Assembly (NCBI GenBank): GCA_037178975.1
Contig: JASJZH010000002.1
Span: 6,809,501-6,873,500 of the forward strand
DNA: 64,000 nt
Direction of reading: 5' to 3'
Origin: Oscheius tipulae
Lineage: Eukaryota > Nematoda > Chromadorea > Rhabditida > Rhabditidae
Below are positions 13,901-24,420 of this stretch, piece after piece. The notes beneath the pieces were generated by a model. The model did no database searches and was not told the origin of the DNA. It saw nothing but the letters and a program-made list of their open reading frames with translations. Within the stretch, counting starts at the first letter, position 1. Each line of letters starts with the position of its first letter. The position numbers were made by a program, and so were the translations under genes.

Positions 13901-16900
13901 GCCTATAGCCCTGCCAGCGAGTCCGGCCAGAACCTGTCCACAGACGGTTATTGGGCTGTCCTCCTGGAAGTCGGTTATGGGTCTCTCGACAGGCAGATGG
14001 AGGGGCATATTGGCGTCGTAGGGCCGGTAATCTACGTTGCGGAACCGCTGGATCCAGCCAGGGAAGAGATCATCGACGCGTTCACTATGTCTCATCACGA
14101 GGAGACGGTCCGGATAGGTTTCCTTCAAACTGGCACGTCGAATTCGTTCCAAATGCGACGTGCACGAGTAGCTCCCAATCTCCGAGGTGTATTGCGAGGC
14201 GAGTAGTGACGAAGCCGTCCTGGTAGACGTGGAATCCGACATTCCCCAGAGCGAATAGTTTAGTAGAGTAACAACTTATTTATTAATTTTTGTTTATTGT
14301 TTATTGCAGTAAAAAAAAAAAATTCTAAGAAAAACTCTTGCAGATTGAACTCCGCTTCATCAAGACGATTGCTGATACGATTGATCGCAAGCTGCGAGTG
14401 ATCCAGGACTTTGACATGCTACATTCGAAAAAGATGAAGAAGGGAAATGTGGGAGCCGATGGCGAGAGATCTACTACCGGCGGAAGGAAAGGACCCTCGG
14501 ATGATGGAGGCTCGTCGGATGAGGAGGCTGATGGAGGAAGGGAAGCCGACGCAGCAGAGAAGAGGCTCTACAACAGACACAAGTAAATGGTTTTTAGGTT
14601 TGAAAAATGGTGAAAAAGGAGGGATTGACAAAAATGATCAAAAATGAAAAAAATATCAATGATCAAAATGACATGACAATCGGAACCCAAAAGATGAAAA
14701 GTAGGGTGGAAGCGTCCTTCTTTAGACGAATTGACAATTAGAGCAGAAAGACGCGTAAATCTATGCAGATTTCTCGGCAAATTACGAACTGTCAGAACAC
14801 CTTACTAAACTCTGGAAGAAGTTGTCTAACAGCGGTAGTATTCTCCGGCCTACTAATTAACTCTTTTTTTACCGTCTAAATTGTCCACTTTTTCAGCGAC
14901 GAAGCCGCCGAATACGAGGGCGAAGACGAGGATCGAGGAGCCGTCACGGTCGAAGACGATGCGGAGCCAGAGAATGAGGAGGAAGAGCCAGCTCCAGCTC
15001 CACAAGACGAGGAGGAAGAAGAAGTGAAGATACTTTCCGCCGAGGAACTGGCCAAGGCATCCCATGACGAGAGAATACGGGTGCGCCCTTCTTTTTTAAC
15101 AGCCTAATTTAAGAAAATTCAGTTCGTGCTCAATCAGGCCCACATCATCTGCTCGTACACCTTTGACAAGAAGAAGGACAAGTGGTGCGAGGTCGTCTTC
15201 AATGTGCCCCTAACCTCGAAAACTAAGCTCGATGTGGCTGCTTTGGTTGAAAAGTACGCCACTTTCTTAAAAATCATTTTAAAAAAATTTCCAGAGAAGT
15301 AGAAAACTTCATCGTCCACCAGACTCCCGGAATTGAGCGCTGTGTAGAAACGAAGCAGACAAAGGACGGCAAAGAGCAGACCTTCCTACAAACCCAGGGC
15401 GTCAATCTACAGGCTCTGTACACGTTCAGTGAGTACCTGGATGCGAATTCTGTCTACTCGAACGACCTCAATCTCGTCCTGAATCAGTACGGTGTGGAAG
15501 CCTGTACCAAGGCTATTGTTACGGTGAGTCTATTACTTTTCTGGGGCAGCCTGAGCTATATAAAAATCGTTGTTTTGATGAAAAAGAGCATTGTTAGAGG
15601 CTCATGTTTATGCTCGACAAATCTCATAGTTGAAATTCTGGGTTAATTGAGACGTTTGTGTAATTAGAAAAAGGGTTCTGGATCCCGACTATCCGCCTCT
15701 GTACCATACTCTCTGTGTTGTGAAGAAGTGTTCTTCTTGGACTCTCTGACTTTCAAAGAGGACCAACATTTTCCCCGTCGCACTGAAGAGAATTGCTTTT
15801 GCTGCTCGTTTCTCATCAATAGATTCTCGACCATGTGAATACTGGACGAAGTTGACCCCCTTCAGCATATTCAAAATCCCAATTGGTACTGGAGAGAGGG
15901 TCTGGTGTCGGACAGCAACTTCCTAGGTTCATTTTACCGGGACTGCGCTAAAAAATATGTTGTGAATTGGCGTATGGCTGAACAACGGGTTTACTCTCAC
16001 CCTCCAACATTATTACTATTACGTAAAACCGGGAATTTCTCTTCAATAAACTCCAGAATTGGATACTTTTTCACGAAAACTTGCAACTGGGCTTAGTCTG
16101 ATCAGCGTTCACACTTCAGCCCCCACTGTATTTGAGACTTAGAGGCTATTAGTTCCAGATCACTGTCTTCTCTCTCGCTCATACTAATAACAGCTAGGAT
16201 TTCCCTACCTTGACAAAGTTTACTCGCCACCTAACCAGGCTGAATGTTCTCTAGAGTCGGACGTGTTTAATCATCGTTTTGCATGGCTGCACTCTCTCTC
16301 CTGTCACAGCCAACCAGACACCCAGAAAGTACCCACCATCCCCAAAAGGGGGAAGAGAAGGGGGTGAACAGGGGTTTGTGACGTCAAGAGACCAAGAGGC
16401 GCTGCTGGTAGTTGAAGGGGACAAGTCTCATTCTCTCATACAGAAAAGGAGCCGCGGCGAGACCTCCATAATCGCTATTGCCGCGCGGCCCTTTTTCGTG
16501 CACGATCACGGCTGGCACGACTGGTAAACGGTTGCAAAAACTTTGTTTACTTGAATGGAAAGAATTGAGGAGTTTCTGAGCTCTATCAACCACAGATCAG
16601 TCCGCAGAGACAGCCATAAATTAGCGACCGAAACGGGACAGAAAGCACAAGATTGAACTGGGATTCCTTGAGCGGGAAGGAAGTGTTCTACGGGATCGAA
16701 TCTCCTATGTGTTGAAGGCTCTCCTCCGAATAACCTGCATAGGTTTCTAGCATTTTTGACAGTACGCTGGAACCGCTTTTTTTTGTTTAGGATTTTTCGA
16801 GTAACTTCGATACGAAAATCTCTAGGACGATACTTTACTCTATTGTTACTGCTGACGGTTTTCTGATAGAAGATCTAGGAAACTCTGAACTCTTCTCCTT

Positions 16901-19900
16901 TTTCCCCAAAGGTGATCTAATAACCTCGAACAGTCGCGGAAATGCTTACTGTAACGTATCGTCAAAGTATTGCATTATCCTTTGCAGACTATCTGCAGTT
17001 TTCTGTATACACTTTGGCTGCAAACTCTGAGAATGCTCGAATAGTGATTCATAGACATTATCTGCTGTAGAATGCCCTACGTTCCCGGTGAATGTTAGGT
17101 TGGGCTTTGTTCTTTTTCTAGGCAGCTGACTCTCTGTCTTTCTCCTCGAGGGCAGCAGCAGCAGATGGCTTCCTGTGCTCTCGAGGAGACCAGCTACGTA
17201 GAGAGAACCCCTTGTGCTTGTTTCTCATGACGAGGAGAGACGCATCTGCGTCAATCAGAGCAGAAGAAAAAAAGCATATTTGCCCGCCATGTTCAAAGAC
17301 CTTGTTGTCCTAAGGGGAGGCTCCGTTGAACAGCGAACTTTGTTGCGATTCTTCACAGTTTGATCGACAAAAACCGTCCATTCTTTGCCTTTTTAACGTG
17401 TGTGGGTTGAGGGAAAAGGAAACCGGAACAATAGGGTGTTTACATTTCGGAGCTTGCCTCCGCGGAAATAGGATAAAATATATGCATTCGAACATTGTTT
17501 TAGACAGGTTTTTGCTGACAGAACTCGTGAAAAAGTAACAGTTTAAGTCTTAGAAAATATGTAAACTCTGAATTTTCAGGAAATGAACAATGTGTTCGCC
17601 GTCTACGGAATCGACGTCTCTAAGAGACATCTGAATCTGACGGCCGACTACATGACCTTCACAGGATGTATCGCCCCGTTCAATCGTGTCGCCATGGCCT
17701 CGAGCTCCTCACCACTGCAGAAGATGACCTTCGAGACGACGATCGCCTTCCTTCGTGACTCGCTCATCAGTGGTACGTTTTTTTGAAGAGTAAGAGTAGA
17801 ACTCCTAACAGAGACTCAGGCAGAAGCTTTCAGAAATTTCAGACCCTTCTGAACAGGAGCCTAAAATTAAGTGTAAAAGTAATCAAGCCACCGTTACTTA
17901 AGCATAACTGAACTAGTTAGCTTGCAAATTACATATCTCTGCATGAATCTTTTGCTCAAAACGCTCCAAGGACGGGTGCTCTTTCTGGATAGAGGTCCTG
18001 CTTTCAGTTCAGGGAAAGTTTTAGAGTTTGTAAACTGCTACTATCAGTGTGCTAACTTACTCTTAATTTGTGTTCATTCGAGATTCGCTGTTCCAAATGT
18101 ATAATTAGGCAGAATCGAATGCTCAGCCATAAAACTGCATCAAATTCGCTTGAGAAAGGTGAAAAAATTTTACTAACTTGAGTGTCCAACGCATCTCTAT
18201 TTACGATTGAATCGATTTTAATACTATAACGAAAACTTTTATCCGGGAATATCCTACGTAGGAAGTCTCATGATACTTTTCGGGCGTTATAGCACTTAAT
18301 GTTTTACCGATGGTCGTAGCAGTAGGTTCGGCTCTCAAAACAATAACTATGTAGAAATAATCGAATTCTAATTAATAATTCTCATTTTCCTCATTGAAAA
18401 TTGATAATTGGTTCTCTCAATTTCGTTGAAATACTCCCCTTCCTTATTTTTCTTCCTCGTTTCTCCCTTATTTCCCCCTAGAAGAATTTTCATTGACCAT
18501 GCAACATCCTTTTGTTTTTCCTTCTATACAGATACTCACACAAAAAACTCGTGGACACCTTAAAAGAGAAAATAGGTGCGAAATGCGAAAAATACGCAAG
18601 ATTTGGAAACATGGCCTTCCGGTCGCAATCTGTCATTTTCGGCCTGCAGCAGCAAATGCTGCTGCGCGACTTTTTGACCCGGCGATGTGTGAACTGTCTA
18701 GTCAGTCCCCGTTCTTTGTACTTTTGCGGGGTCTGCGACGGTTTCGAACAAATCGATTCCCCCGCGCTCGAATTTGCCGCAGTCGGTTTCGCGGCAAGTC
18801 GATTTTGAACAAATCGATTTCGAAATGTTCGATTTCGACCAAATTTGTACGCAACCACGTACAAATAGTATTCATCGTATTCTCAGCTTGTTTTTATTCG
18901 ATTTTTGGCCGTTTTTCAAATAATTTTCTTGCTAACAGATGATAAAGATCACTGCAAGCAGGGGCTAGACGACAATTGTAGTCTCTTGATAAAGAAAAAC
19001 TGCATTTTCCCCCAAGAAAACCCGATAAACATAAGCATCAAGACAAATTTATTGAGGTTCAAGGCAAGACAAGACATTGTGACAATGAAAAAAGCTTTGT
19101 GCCAGGAAAAAGAGCAGTGGCTTCATTGAAAATAGCGAAGCAGGTCGGCCATCTTGTCGATATCCTCAAGATCGTGTAATCATCCTGTCCATAGCAAGAT
19201 AATTCCTTCAGTAGAAATCGTTTTCCGTCTATAAACTCAACTTTACAGACTGCTGGAACACGTAGTTGTACCTGACATAGTAGTCATCGCTCCTTGAAAT
19301 ACTGGGACAGGGAGATCCAGCAACTTGAAATCAGCTGATTTTGCTCTCGAGCACGGTATATCCTCTGCCGCTGGCTATCTTTCGAAGACGTTTTAGGCTG
19401 ACTTCTTGCTTTAAAACGTTGTTCTACTTTCTCGGTTCCAGCCTTTAATAAAATGAGAAAAGAATGCAGTACACTTACAATATTCAGTACGTCGTCGGCC
19501 GGATGATTGTGGGCAACTTTGATGGTAGATTGGCCTGTCTCACTTCTTTTGATTATTGCTGCACAGGAAGAGTACATTCTATCCCTGTAAATGTCAGAAA
19601 ATGACGAAAACAATGAGGCTTACTGATAATAGCAGTTGTAGATACGAGATCCGTCCTTTTCAGCCTCATCAAATGTTGGTCTATAGTCTCGGGCTTCCTA
19701 ATTGGCTTCATAATTCTGCGAAAACATGCAGATTGACAAAAAAACAAGAGATAACACAAAAACTGTTATAAAACGTAAAAGGAATCAACTAGGAAGCACA
19801 GTAGAAAAACGTGTACGTGATTACGTACAAATTTGGTCGAAACCGAACATGTCGAAATCGATCTGTTCAAAACCATAACAGCGCGAAATCGAATTTTGGC

Positions 19901-21378
19901 GGAAATCGTTACAGTTCGAAATCGATTTCGGTCAAACCGAATCAGACCCCTTTTGCGCGCACCTTGTTTTCTTGTTAAAAAGTTCGCCAAAATGGTGGTA
20001 ATTACGGTAACATGGTTGTGATTTTTTGATGCCCTTGGACGTCATTAGGATCACTGATGCACCAGAAATGTTGTGTCTGTTTTTTTTCCTCGTGATGCTT
20101 CCTACCAGAATGTGTCAGAAAACTGTTATTATAACACCCCCATAGTGATTCACCTATCCTTAATTCAACACTTTTTGGAACTGTAGTGTAATGTACAAAC
20201 AGTACTGAGGAAATTCACGAGACTGTCGAAGATAAGAGGGAATCGGATAGGGAATTGTGTTATCAGTCTCGAGAAACGCTTCGTGGACTCTAGAATAGTG
20301 AAGTGTGGCACCAAAAGTCTGAACGATTTTTTACATTAAAAAAACGTTATAAAACATATTTTTTGGCGGTTTAGGAGCCCATAAATGCGCTGAGAAGTGC
20401 ATGAAGTGACGTTAGAATTGGGGGTGATAAATTTTTGCGAAATGGATGGAAAAATTAGGAAACCCCTCGACGCAGTTATAGGTTTTGTGGCCATTTACGG
20501 GATTGGAGGCACGTATTATGCCGCATTTCTAGGACGAAAACTTTCAATAGTTAGAAAGCGGTGCCTTTCCGCTTAAAATCCACTAGCAATCGTCTTTAGG
20601 TAGCTTCTCTTCTTGAAGAAATGGTGCTCTTCTTCTTTAGGGTGTTCCTCCGCATAAGTGACTCTTTTATTACGCAGCTCAAAATCATCATCTCCCCAGA
20701 AAATGCTCGTTCATTCTGATGTTGACCGCTAAGAGAGTGTCAGAGTCTGAATAGAATAAGTGGGTCGCCTGACATGCGAGTTATGAAGGAGAACATAATG
20801 CGTAAGCAACAGGCAAAACAGCTTGATGAGATTTTGCGTCACGAAGAGCTCCGCAAACAGTTCAGGAATTGAATGTGCACACTTGTTACTGTGCCAGATT
20901 CTGTTCGTCCTTGTCAACCTGTTGTTGACATGCCAAACTTGTAAGAACAGTAATCAGCTAGAATACTAGAAAAAAACACTTCAAAATAAATTCTGGAACA
21001 GACAGAATTTGGATGGCATAATTTGACTGACAGTTTGACATAAATAGTTTGGAAGAGTGGCATAGTTGAATTTGGACGACACAACAGAATTTGCTTGTCA
21101 GATTGACAGTGTTTGAGCTTATACTAATTGACAGTTGACAGAGCACAGTATACGCCCGATGGGGTAGATCAAATTTGCTTGACAGGTTGGCATAAAAAGC
21201 CCTGCAGTTCACAGACTGGTAGACTTTGTTCTAATTACAGTAACCTCCTCATTTTGCAGGCGAAGACGACGTGCTGAACTCGCCTTCCTCCCGTCTGGTC
21301 ATCGGTGGACTGAACCGAGGCGGAACCGGTGCCTTCGACCTCCTCTTCCCCACGAACATTGAGCCCCTAGGCAGTTAA
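4969..21378 (+). CDS. POLR1A: RNA polymerase I largest subunit (RPA1/RPA190), complete, 24 exons
   Basis: Catalytic subunit of nucleolar RNA polymerase I, which makes pre-rRNA. Exons: 4969-5106, 5153-5692, 5979-6165, 6207-6409, 7228-7383, 7429-7688, 7854-8006, 8049-8526, 9178-9434, 9475-9625, 10271-10536, 10577-10759, 10871-11102, 11145-11312, 11352-11543, 12023-12331, 12376-12500, 12717-12816, 14344-14582, 14897-15080, 15123-15253, 15295-15523, 17580-17772, 21260-21378. All phases close and give 1730 aa, close to the human 1720. Seen: clamp-head zinc ligands ([17 protein letters not shown]), the second zinc cluster CPLCKGK, the active-site loop [13 protein letters not shown] that binds catalytic Mg2+, the bridge-helix/trigger-loop region ([20 protein letters not shown]), [21 protein letters not shown], and a Pol I-type acidic insertion in exons 19-20. 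The ending [14 protein letters not shown] is the usual jaw/cleft C-terminus. Long introns near the 3' end host another gene and an inverted-repeat element. Confidence 0.97.
6410..7227. other. 818-bp POLR1A intron with an antisense open frame
   Basis: Intron between exons ending 6409 and starting 7228; the protein joins cleanly across it. The minus strand carries a 123-codon open frame at 6606-6977. I recognise no domain in it and see no splice or start signals that favour it, so it is recorded here and not called a gene. Confidence 0.4.
8527..9177. other. 651-bp POLR1A intron, no recognised content
   Basis: AT-rich intron between two well supported POLR1A exons. I see no open frame, repeat or RNA gene that can be supported. 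Confidence 0.6.
9664..9725 (+). repeat. tRNA-derived SINE-like segment in a POLR1A intron
   Basis: TAGCGCAGTAGG fits the Pol III A box and GGGTTCGATCCC fits the B box, spaced about 35 bp apart as in a tRNA. The flanks do not pair as an acceptor stem, so this looks like the head of a tRNA-derived SINE and not a working tRNA gene. Confidence 0.5.
11544..12022. other. 479-bp POLR1A intron, no recognised content
   Basis: Intron between exons ending 11543 and starting 12023. It contains a short CA-rich run near 11930 and nothing else I can support. Confidence 0.6.
12845..14242 (-). CDS. Histidine phosphatase (UBASH3/Sts-like) nested in a POLR1A intron
   Basis: Two exons on the minus strand, 13692-14242 and 12845-13220, joined by a GTGGGT donor and a TTCCAG acceptor, give a 308-aa protein. 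It is a histidine phosphatase (phosphoglycerate-mutase superfold) enzyme. Catalytic motif [15 protein letters not shown] near residue 49 carries the nucleophilic His; [12 protein letters not shown] gives the second Arg region; [14 protein letters not shown] near residue 225 has the second catalytic His. RHSERVD and AHASS match the phosphatase domain of UBASH3/Sts proteins, but no UBA or SH3 domain is present, so the substrate is unknown; nematodes have many such single-domain members. The whole gene fits inside the POLR1A intron 12817-14343 in antisense. The start is the first in-frame ATG. Confidence 0.88.
15524..17579. other. 2.06-kb POLR1A intron, no recognised content
   Basis: The flanking coding exons join in frame across it. 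I see only short unrelated open frames; no coherent spliced gene or clear repeat was found. Confidence 0.5.
18718..19962. mobile_element. Mutator-like inverted-repeat element with FLYWCH-like zinc-finger exons
   Basis: Arms of about 150 bp at 18718-18872 and 19805-19962 are imperfect inverted copies rich in CGAAATCGA. Both contain GTACAAATTTGTACG-like cores and GGGGTCTG near the outer edge. Between them, minus-strand exons near 19623-19690 and 19492-19587 join in frame (CA plus G across a 35-bp intron) to give [18 protein letters not shown] followed by a HNHP motif. That C-x(10)-C...HNH spacing fits a FLYWCH-type finger, common at the N-terminus of MULE transposases. A basic tail follows near 19284-19440. 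No transposase catalytic core is visible, so the copy is probably non-autonomous. It lies in the last POLR1A intron. Domain assignment is from pattern only. Confidence 0.55.
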
Positions 21379-21660
21379 GAAAAATGATACAATAGTTGCT
21401 TGTTATAGTCTCGTTGTTATTCTCCCCATTTACAGACCCTGTTTGTTGTTGTTACTTTGTTAAAACTGTTTCTGGTTCACATATAAAGAGAGAGACAAAG
21501 AGACTTGTAGTTTTATTAAAACTGTGTCGGCGTGAGATGGCGGGGGAATTTGAAAGTGTGTACAGGTAAAGCTCCGTATTGTGAGAATCCGTTTAATTGA
21601 TGAGAAAGTATTGGCTAGAGGGCAGGAGTGGCAGATCTTCTACTCAGCTCCACAGTAGCT

Positions 21661-22014
21661 CAATCACTTGGATTTGACGGTCTGAAAATTGGGAAATTAG
21701 TGGAGGTTAAGAGGGTGAAATGTTTCACTTATTAGATCTTAAATAACTGCTCAAACCACGAAACATAAAGCTGGCAAGGCATGGTCCAAAATTAAGTTGC
21801 CAAGTCAGCTTTTAGGGAAAATTGGAGACTTAGGCTATTGGAGAAGCGGTGCAGCCGCCTGTTGTCAATGCTAAGTCAAGACTAAGGGATGGTAATAGAT
21901 TTCTCAAAAAAAAAAAACTCACTCGGAGAAAGGTCTTCGGAAGGATCCGGGCCTCGTAGGCCTGCGGTAGATGAATTCGAGGGTGTCACGATTAGGATGG
22001 ATGATACTGATCAT
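21661..22014 (-). CDS. Possible 37-residue small protein, two exons
   Basis: ATG at 22014 opens a short frame (HPNRDTLEFIYRRPTRPG) that ends at a GTGAGT donor near 21923. A TTTTCAG acceptor at about 21683 joins in phase and adds PSNPSD before TGA. An ATTAAA lies on the minus strand about 70 nt beyond the stop. A longer upstream extension (start near 22167) is open but lies in GC-rich DNA and is probably not translated. I do not recognise the product. The good splice signals support it; its length makes it uncertain. Confidence 0.35.
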
Positions 22015-23502
22015 TCTTGAGGTCAAAAAAGAGGAAGAAGCCTCTCTTTCTCTGGTCTGGGTTTCGACCCGTTTGGGCCTTATAAAGCGCGGGACACGGG
22101 GCCCCGCCTCCCGGGACGACTGCACCCAGCCCGATGACGCCGGCAGACCAGCTGGGCACACGGCCAACGCTCCGCCTCCACTCTTTTTCTGGCTTTGAAC
22201 GGGGAGAGAAATACTGTAAGTGTGGCGGGATCACAGAACCAGGAATGTGATTTGTTGGTCTGCTGGAACACGGGGAGAGGAGCAGAGAGTTTCTCATGGT
22301 CTAGTAAGTATGTACTCTCTTCTTGTGACCTCATTCTCTTTGTGACAAAGTGTTTAGGCACTATTTGACTGCAAGTGCAAGAACTCCACCTTATGATAGG
22401 TTTTCGTTCAGTCAACTGAACAGATACTGCACCGATTAGCAGATTGAGATTGACAAAGTGATAGGGCTTGGCAGTCGAATGTGTATTATATAACCTGGTC
22501 GCTAGAATGACCCTCAACTATGGTGACTTCCTGTCGTTTGTCTCGAAGAAATTATTACCGACTGGTAGAAAGAGTAGAACAGTCGTCGACCGGTGAGAAC
22601 AGTATGGAAGAAATACACATGAAGATGAGCCGTCTCTGCAGTCATAGACGTCACTTGTAAAATTCGAGCAAGCCCGAAATACGTATCTCCTGAATCATCA
22701 ATTCCCTGTGGCTTGGAGAAGTGGAAAAATAATATGTAGACAAGATGAACTACGTAAATTGAGCTAATTCCAATCTAACGCAATTGTATTCGCTGGAGTC
22801 GGTCAAAGTGATGACGAGTTCATAGAAAAGGACGTAGAAACTTTGGATGGCTGAGAGTCTACGGAGCTCGGGTGTTGAAGTCTACTGAACTAGTGTAGTA
22901 CTCCTACTCAACTTTTGAATATTGAAAACTTTGGAAGAATAGCAGTTTCCCTTTGTCGTAGACACTGCTCGACTTATGCAGGATGTTTAAGTCACAGACA
23001 GTCGCTAGAAATCTTCCTGTTCTTCGAAAACTTCCCATACCATGACAGGGGAAAAGAGAGTACTGCGCTCCCCATAATCAAAAATCATCTTATTTTCCGG
23101 TAGTCTATACCCAAACTCATCTTTCCATTCCACTGAACTTCTGATCCTCTCTTCCAACAGAATACAAGTCTTCCCCCGTTTTGTTGTTTTTTTTCTTCAT
23201 CAAGTCTGTTCTGTTGACAATTTTTGACCTCTTCGTCCCAGTTACACACCTATATCAATCTCAAGGTCGGGGTGGCTAAATTGGGAACCGAATACCGAAT
23301 AGTTCATTGAATCACAAACATGATCTACTCCCGTTATTTTTAGATAGGAGGCACACCTTTTTGGGGGCGCCCCGCCTGACAGGTCATTTTATTTTATTGC
23401 TTCCGAACCGATAAGATGGTTATTTTTTGGGCTGAGACAACAAAATGACTTAATCGTAAAGGGAAAACAATGAGTAACAGTCATGCAAATAGTTCCATAG
23501 CC

Positions 23503-23590
23503 TCTGTCTCTGTCTCTCTGTCTCTCTGTCTCTCTGTCTCTCTGTCTCTCTGTCTCTCTGTCTCTCTGTCTCTCTGTCTCTCTGTCTCTA
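23503..23590. repeat. TCTCTGTC microsatellite
   Basis: About ten near-perfect tandem copies of the octamer TCTCTGTC. Looser blocks of the same repeat, on either strand, occur at about 24035-24140, 29440-29515, 31135-31240, 44555-44640, 45135-45180, 45585-45660, 46018-46046 and 48455-48500. Confidence 0.9.
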
Positions 23591-24002
23591 TTTTCCTAGT
23601 CTTCCTAGACGACCTGTCCTCTAATCATTGGCCATCTCATATTTCCAAGTTCTATCTTCGACACCTCTCTCCCTTCAAAAGTTGTTGTCAAAACTGGCTA
23701 CTGCAAATTGCCCTTTGTACATTTTCTGTTTGCCAACCAGCTAGCCTTCCTCTTCTTTTGTTCGTCTCCTTACGGTCACTGCCATCCATTAAAATTTAAA
23801 AGAGCGTCCACTCTAGCCATAGAAGCCCTCAAAACAAGAATGACGCAGTTACACACAAGCTACTGTTAGTAAACTGGACTGTCTGGACTGAAGACAATAG
23901 GAATAGGCTAAAGGGGAGCATGTTTGACCGGCCAAACCAACACGTCGATCGAACAGGTTCCGGTTCAGTTCCTCTTTGTGAGGATCAGGTTTTTTGGTCT
24001 AA

Positions 24003-24172
24003 TTTTTAAACTTTGGGACAAGGAAACAGATAGATAGAGAGACAGCGACAGAGGGACAGAGACACAGAAACACAGAAACACAGAGACACTGAGGCAGCGA
24101 GCCAGAGGGACAGAGAGACAGAGATAGCGAGACAGAGAGATTTTTAAACTTTGGGACAAGGAAACAGATAGA
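24003..24172. repeat. Direct repeat, 32 bp identical, 138-bp period
   Basis: The 32 bp beginning TTTTTAAACTTTGGGACAAG at 24003-24034 recur without change at 24141-24172. The DNA between is CAGAGA-rich satellite. The unit looks like a recent tandem duplication. Confidence 0.8.
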
Positions 24173-24219
24173 CAGGGAAGTTCACGATTCCAATGTTGTT
24201 CGCGTAGCTCTACTCTACT

Positions 24220-24420
24220 GCAGAATCCAACATCCGGGAAGCGAAGTGTACCAACGATCCTAGGGTAGAACTGTCGACAGACCTAACAGTACTGCCTTGC
24301 CAAGATTAGGTCTTCTTGTCAACTCCTGTCAAGCATAATCTGCATCTGTTCTGGAGTTATTCTACCAAAAGCCCTCCCCTCGACTAGCCGTCAGTTACTC
24401 TCCTCTCGACCACAGTAGTT
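24220..24420 (+). repeat. Dispersed repeat, arm 1 (inverted partner near 29.2-29.4 kb)
   Basis: On the reverse strand this reads GGCAGTACT...CTGTCGACAGTTCTACCC...GTTGGTACACTTCGC, matching 29300-29395 closely over about 90 bp and more loosely for another 100 bp. Confidence 0.6.

Noticed and set aside
18493-18942. Overlapping open frames of 98-149 codons on both strands
   Set aside because: They lie in and beside the inverted arm of the FLYWCH element, and the two strands mirror each other; no domain seen.
20958-21212. TTGACA-rich stretch as a regulatory array
   Set aside because: TTGACAG occurs loosely in many introns here; spacing is irregular and no unit could be defined.
23503-23590. CRISPR-like array
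   Set aside because: Simple tandem octamer with no spacers, in a eukaryotic genome.
23470-23799. Open frame rich in Ser/Leu/Cys on the plus strand
   Set aside because: It is the CTCTGTCT microsatellite read in frame; similar frames at 24.0, 44.5 and 45.6 kb have the same cause.
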